From DASSSY01 sp035708205 (GTDB lineage Bacteria; Bacteroidota; Bacteroidia; Chitinophagales; Chitinophagaceae), in the NCBI GenBank assembly GCA_035708205.1, contig DASSSY010000004.1, positions 310,001 to 374,000 on the forward strand: DNA of 64,000 nucleotides, written 5' to 3'. Within the stretch, counting starts at the first letter, position 1. The number at the start of each line of letters is the position of its first letter. Positions 1 through 9,327 of the stretch are shown in pieces. Below the pieces are notes generated by a model. That model was not told where the DNA came from. It saw nothing but the letters and a program-made list of their open reading frames with translations, and ran no database searches. Position numbers and translations under genes: made by a program.

Positions 1-686
1 TATAAATCATCGATTTTCGCGACACCCCGGCAAGAACGGGTTTCTCTAAAATAGAAAACAGGTTTAGGGAAAGGAGCAACTGGTAATTCTGGGTAATGGT
101 CTTTCCAAACCCAAACCCGGGGTCAATAATGATATCTTTGATACCGGCTTGTTCAATGACAGAAATTTTTTGAATAAAATAATCCAGTATTTCCCTGGTG
201 ACATTTGTATAACGGGGCTGATCTTGCATCGTCTCCGGCCGGCCCTGCATGTGCATGGCGATATATGGCAGGTTTAAGCCGGCCACGGTTTTGAGCATAT
301 CCGGATCCATATCGCCCGCGCTGATATCATTGATCAGGTCAACGCCTTCAAATGCCGCTCTTCTGGCGATTTCAGCACGAAAAGTATCAACGGAGAACAC
401 TATTTCAGGAAACGCTTTCCTGATAAGTTGGATAGCTTTTTCAAGCCGTTGCCATTCTTCCTCAATGGGGACAGGGCGGGCGCCGGGCCTTGAGCTTATG
501 GCGCCGATATCTAACATGGAAGCCCCATCAATGACCATTTGTTCGGCGGTTTTTAACAGCGCTCCCGGGTGGCTGTTTTGCCCCTGGTTATAAAAAGAAT
601 CCGGTGTCGCATTCAGAATGCCCATGATTGCCGGCTTTTCAAGGCATATTAAACGGCCGTTGAGATTAAGCGTTTTGTTCTTCATG
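1..686 (-). CDS. folP: Dihydropteroate synthase, partial (3' end outside window)
   Basis: Joins p-aminobenzoate to hydroxymethyl-dihydropterin pyrophosphate in cytoplasmic folate synthesis. About 228 codons are visible, read leftward from an ATG at 684-686; the C-terminus lies outside the window. Family motifs appear in the right order: MGILNATPDSF near residue 21, SVDTFRAEIA, NDISAG, then IIDPGFGFGKT and GVSRKSMI at the left edge. No frameshift is visible. It starts 42 bases after the stop of the upstream dehydrogenase gene on the same strand, so the two may be co-transcribed. Confidence 0.96.
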
Positions 687-728
687 TGTCAGAAGGCTTC
701 AATTATTTGCCGGCTACCGGTCAATGAA

Positions 729-1823
729 TCAGTTTAAAAATTCACTATTGGCAATGCTGAAATGTCCGGCCAATGCCTGTAAGCTTTGACGGACCTTAGG
801 CACTAATGGAATGCCATGAACTTTACGTTGTTTTTCCGCCCGGCGTTCGGGGTCTCCCGGGATTAAGACTTCTTGATGCGCCGAAGCCGGTTGTGCCTCC
901 CGGAACCGGCGGATCCATAAATCCATATTTTTCTTGAAATCGTCCGCCGGGCGGAAGGCGTCAATGCGCATGGCACCGAGAAAATGTCCCAAGCCTTTGC
1001 CGGGAGGATTCTGGGGCAGGGGAACGTATGCCGGGAATGGCGGGGCCCAGGGGCCATAGGCGGCACCGCTCAGCACTGCTGAAAAAATATCGACGATGCT
1101 GCCGAGGGCATATCCTTTATGGCTGCTATGCGCCCTGTCGCTGCCAAGAGGAAGCAAGGCCCCACCTTGTTGTAAGATTGCGGCATTTTTGGTAGGCTGC
1201 CCTTGGGCATCCTGCACCCAGCCTTCGGGCGCATCTTTTCCGGCACGTTGCAAAATCTCCAGTTTGCCGTTCGCTACGGTTGTAGTGGCCATATCCGCTA
1301 AGAAGGGAGGCTCTTCACCGGCGGGAATGGCCACCGCAATAGGGTTAGTGCCCAGCATTCTTTCTTTTGCAAAGGTAGGGGCAACCAAAGCGCTGGCATT
1401 GGTCATGGCAAGGCCAATCATGTCGTTTGGCAGGGCCATTTTAGCATGAGCACCTGCAATGCCGAAATGATTGCTGTTTTGAACGGCCACCCAACCCGTG
1501 CCGGCCGTTTGAGCCTTGTTTATGGCCAGCTTCATGGCAAAAGGCGCAACCACCAAGCCCAGGCCGGCATCACCGTCAACGGTTGCCGTGGAAGGACTTT
1601 CATGGATAATTTTAATTTCTGGCCGGGGATTGATACGCCCGGCTTCCCAAAGCCTGGCATAGCCCTCTAAACGTGCCACGCCATGGCTGTCTATCCCCGA
1701 CAGGTCGGCGGCAAGCAGTACATCGGCGGCCTGAAAGGCATCCTGGCCGGAGCAGCCCATTTTCATAAAAACGGATTGGGTAAATTGAAATAATTCGGTG
1801 TAATCCACAAAGTGATTTTCCAT
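729..1823 (-). CDS. Malate/L-lactate dehydrogenase family (Ldh_2) NAD(P)-dependent oxidoreductase
   Basis: This 364-residue protein belongs to the Ldh_2 family (malate, lactate, sulfolactate or ureidoglycolate dehydrogenases), unrelated to classical Rossmann LDH. Visible signatures are ADLSGIDSHGVARLEGY near residues 39-55, the NSNHFGIAGAHAKMAL segment with the conserved His, and GTNPIAVAIPAG. Length is normal for the family. The substrate cannot be deduced from sequence. The ATG at 1823 lies only four bases after a TATCTTTG promoter element, so the transcript may be nearly leaderless. folP follows on the same strand. Confidence 0.9.
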   Translation of the reverse strand: MENHFVDYTELFQFTQSVFMKMGCSGQDAFQAADVLLAADLSGIDSHGVARLEGYARLWEAGRINPRPEIKIIHESPSTATVDGDAGLGLVVAPFAMKLAINKAQTAGTGWVAVQNSNHFGIAGAHAKMALPNDMIGLAMTNASALVAPTFAKERMLGTNPIAVAIPAGEEPPFLADMATTTVANGKLEILQRAGKDAPEGWVQDAQGQPTKNAAILQQGGALLPLGSDRAHSSHKGYALGSIVDIFSAVLSGAAYGPWAPPFPAYVPLPQNPPGKGLGHFLGAMRIDAFRPADDFKKNMDLWIRRFREAQPASAHQEVLIPGDPERRAEKQRKVHGIPLVPKVRQSLQALAGHFSIANSEFLN

Positions 1824-1827
1824 GTCG

Positions 1828-1835
1828 CAAAGATA
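1828..1835 (-). promoter_or_regulatory. -7 element TATCTTTG for the Ldh_2 gene
   Basis: The minus strand reads TATCTTTG, a full match to the Bacteroidota -7 consensus TAnnTTTG, ending four bases before the ATG at 1823. No TTG is seen at the usual spacing upstream, which lowers confidence. Confidence 0.5.
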
Positions 1836-1946
1836 ACGTACGGGATCGGTTCCGGCATGATATCCTAAGGATCTCTTTTGAAATATTTTAACCGAATTTA
1901 ATTTCTATTTTAGCATAAGAGGGCGCTGCATTCCGGCGATTAAAAT

Positions 1947-1954
1947 TACTTTTG
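1947..1954 (+). promoter_or_regulatory. -7 element TACTTTTG for the thioredoxin-like gene
   Basis: Full match to TAnnTTTG, 19 bases before the ATG at 1974, implying a short 5' UTR of roughly 15 bases. No good -33 TTG was found. Confidence 0.5.
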
Positions 1955-1973
1955 CCGGTTAGAAAACACCACC

Positions 1974-3161
1974 ATGAACCGTCACCAGCTTTATTCTGCT
2001 ATTATCTTAATGATCCTTGCCGGATTGGCTTCCTGCAAATCTGATAAAAGCAGTAAATTCCATATTTCCGCTAATATTAAGGGGATGCCCGAGACCGGTG
2101 TGATGATCCGGGAAATCGGGTTTCAGAACTCGATATTCGTAGATTCCACACGTTCCGATCAAAAAGGACATTTTGAGCTGTCTGGGAAATATACGGAACC
2201 GGGTTTATACAGCATTAAATTAGGTTCGCGCTTCTTTACGGTCATTATTGATGGACCGGAAATGAATATTGACGCAGATTGGGATGATTTAGCCCATTTG
2301 CAGGTCAAAGGATCGCCGGCGACAGCCAGCCTGGCTAAATTTAATAATGAATTTAGTCGATACAGCCAAAGCATCATCGGCTTGCGCATGGCACATGACA
2401 GCCTGGTGAAAAAAGAAGCTCCGGATAGTTTGTTGAAGATCGTGGAACTGGATATCAGCCGGGTCAATCAGTCTTTGATGACCTTTATTAAAAATTATTC
2501 CGATTCTACAAAGAGCCTTCCCGTTGCCGTTTATGCGGCCAGCAATTTGCTCACCACGGACCAGGCGGCCTTTTTAAGCGATTTTGCCGATAAGTTGTCA
2601 CAAAGATTCCCGGGGGTCAATAACACGTTGGCTTTAGATTTTCAAAATGCGGTCAAGGCCAAGATCGCCAGTTTGAAATCTGTTGAAAAAGGACTGGCTA
2701 TCGGTAGTGTGGCGCCGGATTTTAAAGCTCAGGCCTTGAACGGGCAGGAAGTATCTTTAAAGGATTTCAGAGGGCAATATGTCTTGTTGGATTTCTGGGC
2801 ATCCTGGTGCCCGCCATGCCGTGCCGAAAATCCTAATGTGGTGACTGCTTATAATACCTTTAAGTCGCGGAATTTTACCATCCTGAGCTTTTCTCTGGAC
2901 AATAACAAGTCCAAGTGGGCGGATGCCGTTAAGAGCGATAACCTCAGTTGGACCCAGGCCAGCGATCTCCAGGGTTGGGCCTCTTCAGTAGCCTCAAAAT
3001 ATGGTGTTGATGCCATTCCGATGAACTTCCTTATTGCCCCGGACGGTAAGATTATAGCCCGGAACCTTCGGGGCAGCACGTTGGAAGAAACCCTGCAGCA
3101 TCAATTGCCCGCTGCTGATCGCCAGACGGGAGAGAATAAGAATTCTGTTGCCAATAAATAA
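1974..3161 (+). CDS. TlpA-like thiol:disulfide oxidoreductase lipoprotein with N-terminal DUF4369-type domain
   Basis: Envelope thioredoxin-fold protein of 395 residues, typical of Bacteroidota. Residues 1-22 form a lipoprotein signal peptide ending in LASC, so it is probably membrane-anchored outside the cytoplasm. An N-terminal DUF4369-like beta domain spans about residues 28-115, a helical linker follows, and the AhpC/TSA-thioredoxin domain begins near residue 245. The active site WCPPC has Cys279 and Cys282, and the cis-proline region reads DAIPMNFLI. Expected role is disulfide reduction or exchange, possibly for cytochrome maturation; the partner is unknown. It appears monocistronic. Confidence 0.92.
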   Translation: MNRHQLYSAIILMILAGLASCKSDKSSKFHISANIKGMPETGVMIREIGFQNSIFVDSTRSDQKGHFELSGKYTEPGLYSIKLGSRFFTVIIDGPEMNIDADWDDLAHLQVKGSPATASLAKFNNEFSRYSQSIIGLRMAHDSLVKKEAPDSLLKIVELDISRVNQSLMTFIKNYSDSTKSLPVAVYAASNLLTTDQAAFLSDFADKLSQRFPGVNNTLALDFQNAVKAKIASLKSVEKGLAIGSVAPDFKAQALNGQEVSLKDFRGQYVLLDFWASWCPPCRAENPNVVTAYNTFKSRNFTILSFSLDNNKSKWADAVKSDNLSWTQASDLQGWASSVASKYGVDAIPMNFLIAPDGKIIARNLRGSTLEETLQHQLPAADRQTGENKNSVANK

Positions 3162-3322
3162 AGATGCTCGCCCCGGAACATTGAGCGTAAGCATTTTATG
3201 GCCAGGCATTAAAGGTGTAGGCGTGGGCGTCATTGGTTTGCCTTCTTTTTGATCAGGAAATACCTCGCTGGCCGTCATTCCTGTTCCCTTATCAACTATG
3301 CCTAAAGCTGCAAAAAAGACTG

Positions 3323-3330
3323 TACTTTTG
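3323..3330 (+). promoter_or_regulatory. -7 element TACTTTTG upstream of lptB
   Basis: Full TAnnTTTG match in the 197-base gap after the thioredoxin-like gene, 28 bases before the proposed TTG start of lptB. It may also drive the polysaccharide genes that follow. No TTG at -33 is evident. Confidence 0.5.
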
Positions 3331-3358
3331 TGGCTTCTTACTACAAAAATGATAGCCT

Positions 3359-4126
3359 TTGAGTTTGGAAATTCATACCTCCGATCTGGTTAAGCGATAC
3401 GGTGGCCGAACGGTTGTGAACCATGTTTCTGTAAGGGTGGAGCAGGGAGAAATTGTGGGCCTGCTTGGCCCGAATGGCGCAGGAAAAACCACTTCTTTCT
3501 ATATGGTCGTGGGATTGGTCAAGCCCGATGACGGTGATGTCTATTTAAATGATACGAATATCACTAAGCTCCCGATGTACAAAAGGGCCCAACTGGGCAT
3601 TGGCTACCTGCCTCAGGAAGCATCAGTGTTCCGGAAGTTATCCGTTGAGGATAATATTAAAGCGGTTTTAGAGATGACCCGGCTGACGCGTAAGGAACAA
3701 TCTGTGAAGCTGGAAAGCTTACTGGACGAATTTCGCCTGAATCATGTCCGGAAGAGCAATGGCGATGTGCTGAGCGGCGGAGAGCGGCGGCGCACGGAGA
3801 TCGCCCGGGCCCTGGCCGTTGACCCCAAATTTATTTTATTGGATGAACCCTTTGCAGGTATCGATCCTATTGCTGTTGAGGATATTCAAGGTATCGTGGC
3901 CAGGCTTAAATACAAGAAAATAGGTATTCTCATCACCGATCATAATGTTACGGAAACCTTATCCATTACAGACCGGGCTTACCTGATGTTTGAAGGGAAG
4001 CTGCTGCGCTCGGGAACGGCCGAAGATCTGGCCACGGATGAAGAAGTCAAGCGCCTATACCTTGGCCGTGATTTTGTATTACGTCGAAAAGACTGGATCC
4101 ACCAGGAAGCCCGGGGCAAAAGCTGA
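3359..4126 (+). CDS. lptB: LPS export ABC transporter ATP-binding protein LptB
   Basis: ATPase of the LptB2FG complex, which extracts LPS from the inner membrane and drives it to the Lpt bridge. The 255 residues carry Walker A GPNGAGKT (37-44), a Q-loop in GIGYLPQEASVFRKL, signature LSGGERRR, Walker B FILLDEPFAGIDP and the H-loop ITDHNVTE. The high match to LptB rather than other ABC ATPases rests on the VVNHVSV...GEIVGLLGPNG start and the C-terminal RLYLG segment. The only in-frame starts are TTG at 3359 or 3365; the nearby ATG at 3350 is out of frame. It immediately precedes the polysaccharide locus. Confidence 0.95.
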   Translation: MSLEIHTSDLVKRYGGRTVVNHVSVRVEQGEIVGLLGPNGAGKTTSFYMVVGLVKPDDGDVYLNDTNITKLPMYKRAQLGIGYLPQEASVFRKLSVEDNIKAVLEMTRLTRKEQSVKLESLLDEFRLNHVRKSNGDVLSGGERRRTEIARALAVDPKFILLDEPFAGIDPIAVEDIQGIVARLKYKKIGILITDHNVTETLSITDRAYLMFEGKLLRSGTAEDLATDEEVKRLYLGRDFVLRRKDWIHQEARGKS

Positions 4127-4221
4127 GCAACGTATTTACGGCCGTGGATGAAAATTATTTTTAATTTACCATATAAAATTGGAAATTTGCGCCTCAAACT
4201 AATTGTTAATCCGCATTTTGT

Positions 4222-5319
4222 ATGCCCATGGATACCGATAAGCCATCCGGTCCTTCCCATGATGACGTGAGTCTAAAGGACGTCCTTCTCTCCGTCAGGG
4301 AATGGCTGCATTATTTATTATTGCAATGGAAGATTTTGGCCATTGCTTTATTAGTGGGAGGCTTGGCGGGCATCGCTTACAGCTATTTTTCTCCAAGAAA
4401 ATATGTCGCCAAAACAACCTTTGTACTGGATGATGACAGCCAGAATGGCCAGGCTTTAGGTGCTTTGGCAGGGTTGTCCAATGTCTTGGGAGGCGGGTCA
4501 GGGGATGGTAGCTTATTTTCCGGAGATAATATTATATGGCTTTACACCTCTGACCGTATGCTTGGTAAAACCTTGCTGGATACGGTCAGTAAAGATGGGA
4601 AAAAGATTATTCTTGTCAATTGGCTGTTACAAATTGACGGAAATCTGCAAGATGCCGATAATAAGTTAAGGGAAGGCGATAAAGGCTATCATGGATTTCC
4701 CGATAAAGTGCTCAACCGGCCGCAATTATCCCGCGCACAGGGACAACTTTTAAGCATTGCCATCTCGCAAATAAGGAGCAAGTATATCCAGGTATCTAAT
4801 GAGAACAATACAGTTGGTATTGTTGGTGTAACCTTTGTCTCCCGGGATGAGCTTTTTTCTTTTGCCTTTGCCAATAAAATTGTGGCATTGGTCAATGATT
4901 TTTATATCAATACAAAGACTAAAAAAGAGCAGGAGCAGGTGGCTGTGCTGCAGAAGAAGGTGGATGAGTTTAATAGGAATATGGGGACGTCCATGCGCCA
5001 TGCGGCAAACGCCGCGGATGCCGTACCCAATGCTAATCCAATGCTTAGGGCATTGCAGGTAAAGCCACAGCGTGAGATTGTGGACGTCCAGGTCAATTCG
5101 GCCATTTATACCACAATGGTGCAGCAATTGGAAATGGCAAAAGTAGCTTTAGCTAAGGAAACGCCTTTGATCCAGGTAGTGGATGCCCCGGCGTTGCCCC
5201 TAGGCGTCATTCATTGGGGGTATGTTAAGGCAGTATGCCTGTTCGGGATTATCTTTGTTATTTTAGCTTTGATGCTTCTAATCTGCCGGAGGGTTTACCG
5301 TAACGTTTTAGAGAAATAA
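4222..5319 (+). CDS. Wzz-type polysaccharide chain-length determinant protein
   Basis: Inner-membrane polysaccharide co-polymerase that sets chain length of Wzy-made polymers. The 365 residues show the family topology: a cytoplasmic N-terminus, first membrane helix at about 38-58, a large periplasmic part with a coiled-coil stretch (KTKKEQEQVAVLQKKV, about 232-247) and a second helix at about 335-358 followed by a short basic tail. There is no fused tyrosine kinase domain, so it is Wzz-like rather than a Wzc. A second ATG at 4228 is an alternative start. It is the first gene of the polysaccharide locus, followed eight bases later by the sugar dehydrogenase. Confidence 0.88.
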   Translation: MPMDTDKPSGPSHDDVSLKDVLLSVREWLHYLLLQWKILAIALLVGGLAGIAYSYFSPRKYVAKTTFVLDDDSQNGQALGALAGLSNVLGGGSGDGSLFSGDNIIWLYTSDRMLGKTLLDTVSKDGKKIILVNWLLQIDGNLQDADNKLREGDKGYHGFPDKVLNRPQLSRAQGQLLSIAISQIRSKYIQVSNENNTVGIVGVTFVSRDELFSFAFANKIVALVNDFYINTKTKKEQEQVAVLQKKVDEFNRNMGTSMRHAANAADAVPNANPMLRALQVKPQREIVDVQVNSAIYTTMVQQLEMAKVALAKETPLIQVVDAPALPLGVIHWGYVKAVCLFGIIFVILALMLLICRRVYRNVLEK

Positions 5320-5326
5320 TTTTTTA

Positions 5327-6631
5327 ATGCAATCCAAATTAATTTCGTTAGATAAGATCGCCATTATCGGTCTGGGCTATGTCGGGTTACCGCTGGCCAT
5401 AGAATTTGCCAGGAAATATCCTGTTCTGGGCTTTGATATTAACGCCGGAAGGGTCCGGGAGCTGAGCCGGGGGGAAGACCGGACTTTGGAAGCGGACCTG
5501 GCGGCGATGAAGCAGGTTATGCAGGAATTTTCTTCGGGAAAAAACGCCGGTCTGCATTTTTCTTCGGATACTGAGGACTTAAAGAGCTGCAATGTCTTTA
5601 TCGTTACGGTTCCGACGCCTATTGACCAGTTTAAGGCTCCCGATCTGACCCCTTTGATCAAAGCTTCCGAAATGTTGGGGAAGGTTCTGAAAAAGGGCGA
5701 CCTGGTGATCTATGAATCTACCGTTTATCCGGGCTGTACCGAAGAGGTTTGTGTACCGGCCTTGGAAAAGGCCTCGGGCTTAAGCTTTAATCAGGACTTT
5801 TATTGTGGCTATTCGCCAGAGCGGATTAACCCGGGAGATAAGGTGAATACGTTAACCAAGATTAAGAAGGTGACTTCCGGAAGCACACCTTGGATTGCCG
5901 AAAGGGTAAACGATCTTTATGCAAGCATTATCGCTGCCGGCACCCATAAGGCGCCCAGCATGAAGGTTGCCGAAGCGTCGAAAGCCATTGAAAACGCGCA
6001 ACGGGATATTAATATTTCCTTTGTCAATGAACTGGCCTTGATCTTTGACCGCATTGGTATTGATACTTCTGATGTCATCGAGGCGGCCGGGACAAAATGG
6101 AATTTCCTGAAATATAAGCCGGGTTTGGTTGGTGGCCATTGTATTGGCGTGGACCCTTATTACCTGGCGCATAAGGCGCAGGCATTAGGCTATCATCCGC
6201 AGGTCATTCTTTCCGGCAGGAGGGTCAATGATAATATGGGGATGTTTGTAGCCGATAAGGTGGTCAAGCTGATGATCCATAAGGGACATAAGATCAAAGG
6301 CGCCAAGATCTTAATTATGGGCTTTACCTTTAAAGAAAATTGTCCTGATGTACGCAATACGAAAGTGGTGGATATCTATCAGGAGCTATTATCTTTTGGT
6401 TTGGATGTGGAGATCTACGATCCCTGGGCGGATGCCCGGGAAGTGAAACACGAATATGGCCTGGATATCATTAACCGGCTGGATCATGATAAAAAATATG
6501 ACGGCATTGTGGTAGCTGTGGCCCATAGTGAATTTTTGAGTATGGATTTTGCAAAGCTGAAGAAAGACAATGCCGTGTTATTTGATACTAAAGCTTGCTT
6601 AAACCGGGCATTGGTAGACGGGAGGCTGTAA
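5327..6631 (+). CDS. UDP-N-acetylhexosamine 6-dehydrogenase, TviB/WbpA type
   Basis: Oxidises a UDP-N-acetylhexosamine to the corresponding uronic acid with two NAD+, in the cytoplasm. The 434 residues contain the Rossmann motif IIGLGYVGLPLAIEF (14-28), VPTPID, YESTVYPGCTEE, GYSPERINPGD and the active-site segment GGHCIGVDPYY with Cys272, then the C-terminal GFTFKENCPDVRNTK. From memory of the families it is closer to TviB/WbpA (UDP-GlcNAc as substrate) than to WecC (UDP-ManNAc). With WecB in the same locus, the product could be a GlcNAcA- or ManNAcA-type sugar; sequence alone does not decide. Confidence 0.93.
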   Translation: MQSKLISLDKIAIIGLGYVGLPLAIEFARKYPVLGFDINAGRVRELSRGEDRTLEADLAAMKQVMQEFSSGKNAGLHFSSDTEDLKSCNVFIVTVPTPIDQFKAPDLTPLIKASEMLGKVLKKGDLVIYESTVYPGCTEEVCVPALEKASGLSFNQDFYCGYSPERINPGDKVNTLTKIKKVTSGSTPWIAERVNDLYASIIAAGTHKAPSMKVAEASKAIENAQRDINISFVNELALIFDRIGIDTSDVIEAAGTKWNFLKYKPGLVGGHCIGVDPYYLAHKAQALGYHPQVILSGRRVNDNMGMFVADKVVKLMIHKGHKIKGAKILIMGFTFKENCPDVRNTKVVDIYQELLSFGLDVEIYDPWADAREVKHEYGLDIINRLDHDKKYDGIVVAVAHSEFLSMDFAKLKKDNAVLFDTKACLNRALVDGRL

Positions 6632-6814
6632 GGTGTTCTTTATGCCTGGAAAAGTATTGGAAATATTGTAGCGAGGCTAATTTCATAGATGAAATATATA
6701 GGAAGTATTGGTGTAAGAGCTTTAGTCTATGGCATAAATTTATGCAAGAATAGTAAACATTTATATTAAAGGCTGCAAAATTAACCATAGAATTGTCTTT
6801 AAAAATAAGAAATA

Positions 6815-7909
6815 ATGATCCCCGTAACAAAGCCGTTTCTTCCGCCAATGGAAGAATATACAAAATTTCTTCGCAGGGTTTGGGAAAGCCAGTGGTTAAC
6901 CAATATGGGGCCCATGGCTAATGAATTGGAAGAGAAATTGAAAGAATATCTGCATGTTTCTAATTTACTTTTTGTAACCAATGGCACTATCGCTCTTCAG
7001 TTAGCTATAAAAGCTTTGGATCTTAAAGACGAAATTATAACTACTCCCTTTTCATTTGTGGCAACGACCAGTAGTATTGTGTGGGAAGGCTGTCAACCCG
7101 TATTTGTTGATATTGACAAGGACACATTAAATATTGATCCCAGTAAGATTGAAGCTGCCATTACTCAAAAGACATCGGCTATTCTGGCAACTCATGTTTA
7201 TGGTAACCCTTGCGATGTTGATGCTATTCAGCAAATAGCAGACAGGTACAATTTAAAAGTGATTTACGATGGCGCACACGCCTTTGGCGTGACTATTAAT
7301 GGCAAATCGGTTTTTGAGTTTGGCGATATTTCTATTTGTAGCTTGCATGCGACAAAACTTTACCATTCTGTAGAAGGAGGTTTTATCGTGACGAAGAGCG
7401 AAGAGGATTCTAAAAAAATTGCGTCTATGCGTAATTTTGGATTTGCTGGTCCTGTTGCTTTTGATGAGCTTGGCATTAACGGAAAAAATTCTGAATTTCA
7501 TGCTGCTATGGGGCTTGTTAACTTAAAGTATTTGGCAGCTATTAATGAAAAGCGTCGACAGTTGACAGAACGTTACGATGAGCACCTTTTAAATATGAAT
7601 ATCTTTGCCCCTGCATGGCATCAACAGGCAACGAAGAATTATGCCTATTATCCAATCGTCTTAGGCTCAGAGGCCACTGTGGAATTGTGCATGAAAAAAT
7701 TAGCTGAGCATGAAATATTTGCCCGCAGGTATTTTTATCCTTCATTAGCTAGGACTTTGCCATATGTAGAGGAAAAATCAATGTTGATAACTGAAGATAT
7801 TTCTAAGCGTGTCCTATGCCTTCCCTTATATTGTGACCTTTCATTGGAAGCAGTTGACACAATATGCAAAATAATTTTGTGTGCAATTGAATTTGAGAGT
7901 GAGTTCTAA
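6815..7909 (+). CDS. DegT/DnrJ/EryC1/StrS sugar aminotransferase, VioA-like
   Basis: PLP-dependent enzyme that converts a nucleotide-linked 4-keto-6-deoxyhexose to the 4-amino sugar. The 364 residues start IPVTKPFLPPMEEY and show WLTNMGP, TPFSFVATTSSI, HVYGNPCDVDAI, the Asp-bearing VIYDGAHAFGV and the Schiff-base lysine Lys181 in SLHATKLYH. The pattern resembles VioA, which makes dTDP-Qui4N, more than FdtB or ArnB; the related WecE would make dTDP-Fuc4N. It opens an AT-rich block after a 183-base gap and is followed by the ATP-grasp gene. Confidence 0.9.
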   Translation: MIPVTKPFLPPMEEYTKFLRRVWESQWLTNMGPMANELEEKLKEYLHVSNLLFVTNGTIALQLAIKALDLKDEIITTPFSFVATTSSIVWEGCQPVFVDIDKDTLNIDPSKIEAAITQKTSAILATHVYGNPCDVDAIQQIADRYNLKVIYDGAHAFGVTINGKSVFEFGDISICSLHATKLYHSVEGGFIVTKSEEDSKKIASMRNFGFAGPVAFDELGINGKNSEFHAAMGLVNLKYLAAINEKRRQLTERYDEHLLNMNIFAPAWHQQATKNYAYYPIVLGSEATVELCMKKLAEHEIFARRYFYPSLARTLPYVEEKSMLITEDISKRVLCLPLYCDLSLEAVDTICKIILCAIEFESEF

Positions 7910-7954
7910 TAATTTTGTTAATCTGTTTTGTCAAAAAGCTGAATGTGGCTCCTT

Positions 7955-9154
7955 ATGAAAAAGCTTTTATTACTTGGAGGATTACGGTATTTAATCCCCG
8001 TTATTAATGCCGCTAAAGATTTGGGACATTATGTGATTACTTGCGATTATTTACCGGACAATATTGCCCATATTTATTCTGATGAATATCATAATATAAG
8101 TATCGTGGATAAAGAAGCCGTTTTGGATTTGGCCAAGCGGCTTAAAATTGACGGAATTATGTCTTTTGCGGTTGATCCGGGTGTTGTGACAGCAGCATAT
8201 GTGGCCGATAAGATGGGTTTGCCGACTCCCGGACCAGTCAGATCTGTTGAAATTTTACAAAACAAAGCCCTCTTTCGCCAATTTTTAAAAGAGCATAATT
8301 TTAATGTTCCCTGGGCAAAAAGTTTCAGGGATATGGACAAAGCTCTTTTGCATGCTAAGAAATATGAATTTCCTGTTATGGTTAAACCGGTAGATGCAGC
8401 GGGAAGTAAAGGTGTTTCAAAAGTAGCTCGCTGGGAAGAATTAGGGGAAGCCATAAAATATGCGTTGAAATTTTCAAATACCAAAGAATTTATTATGGAA
8501 GAATTTCTAGAGAGCAAGGGTTTTTCTTCCGATTGTGATTGTTTTTCAATAGATGGAAACCTTTCCTTCGTTTCCTATTCCGGGCAAAGATTTGACAGAA
8601 ATTCTCCTAACCCATACACCCCATCTGCTTTTAGCTGGCCAGCAAGCATTTCAAAAGATAATCAGTCATATTTAACAAATGAACTGCAACGTTTAATCAC
8701 TTTGCTCGGTATGAAGTCTTCGCTATACAATGTTGAGGTGCGGGAGACAGTAAATAGTAAAGCTTATATTATGGAAGTCTCGCCTCGTGGTGGCGGAAAC
8801 CGGCTTGCTGAAATGGTACGGTCAATGACAGGTGTTGATTTGATTAAACGTGCGGTACAAGCTGCTTTAGGAAGTCGAATTGACCCGATCAGGCAAGTCA
8901 TGTTTAATGAGTTTTGGGCAGAGGTTATTCTTTATAGTAATAAAGATGGCCAATTTGAACGCTTAGTTATTGATGAAAAGCAAGAATATTTAGTTAAGGA
9001 AATTGATTTGTGGGTAAAGCCGGGGGATAAAATAAACGGCTTTTCGGCTGCTAATGATTCGGTAGGGACTTTAATTTTAAAGTTTGGTGATAGAGAACAG
9101 ATGAATTATATTTTGGAAGATTATTCGAAGTTTTTCAAAGTGAAAGTAATTTAG
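7955..9154 (+). CDS. ATP-grasp family carboxylate-amine ligase
   Basis: Cytoplasmic ligase that uses ATP to activate a carboxylate through an acyl phosphate. About 399 residues: a preATP-grasp Rossmann-like part starting MKKLLLLGGLRYLIPVI with CDYLPDNIAH, then the ATP-grasp fold from about residue 105 (VMVKPVDAAGSKGVSKV, FIMEEFLESKGFS) and the Mg-binding segment YIMEVSPRGGGNRLAEM. The substrate is unknown. Its place directly after a sugar aminotransferase suggests an amino sugar as amine acceptor. An ATG at 7943 would add four residues, but the family N-terminus fits 7955. Confidence 0.85.
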   Translation: MKKLLLLGGLRYLIPVINAAKDLGHYVITCDYLPDNIAHIYSDEYHNISIVDKEAVLDLAKRLKIDGIMSFAVDPGVVTAAYVADKMGLPTPGPVRSVEILQNKALFRQFLKEHNFNVPWAKSFRDMDKALLHAKKYEFPVMVKPVDAAGSKGVSKVARWEELGEAIKYALKFSNTKEFIMEEFLESKGFSSDCDCFSIDGNLSFVSYSGQRFDRNSPNPYTPSAFSWPASISKDNQSYLTNELQRLITLLGMKSSLYNVEVRETVNSKAYIMEVSPRGGGNRLAEMVRSMTGVDLIKRAVQAALGSRIDPIRQVMFNEFWAEVILYSNKDGQFERLVIDEKQEYLVKEIDLWVKPGDKINGFSAANDSVGTLILKFGDREQMNYILEDYSKFFKVKVI

Positions 9155-9327
9155 CGGTCGCCATGACGTTATAAGGCATTGATTGATATAAATAATTGCC
9201 ATAAATGTAATTATAAAATATTATTGCAGAGATGCATTGACTTAAGACAATCCATCTAATCTTACTAAAGACTTAGGCTAATTATATAATAGTGAAATAT
9301 TTGATATATTGATTTTAGTATGATAAT

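Noticed and set aside
249..593. Plus-strand open frame of 114 codons
   Set aside because: It lies wholly inside folP on the opposite strand, and its translation has no family features.
2994..3278. Minus-strand open frame of 94 codons
   Set aside because: It overlaps the end of the thioredoxin-like gene in antisense, has a low-complexity TPTPTP part and no recognisable domain.
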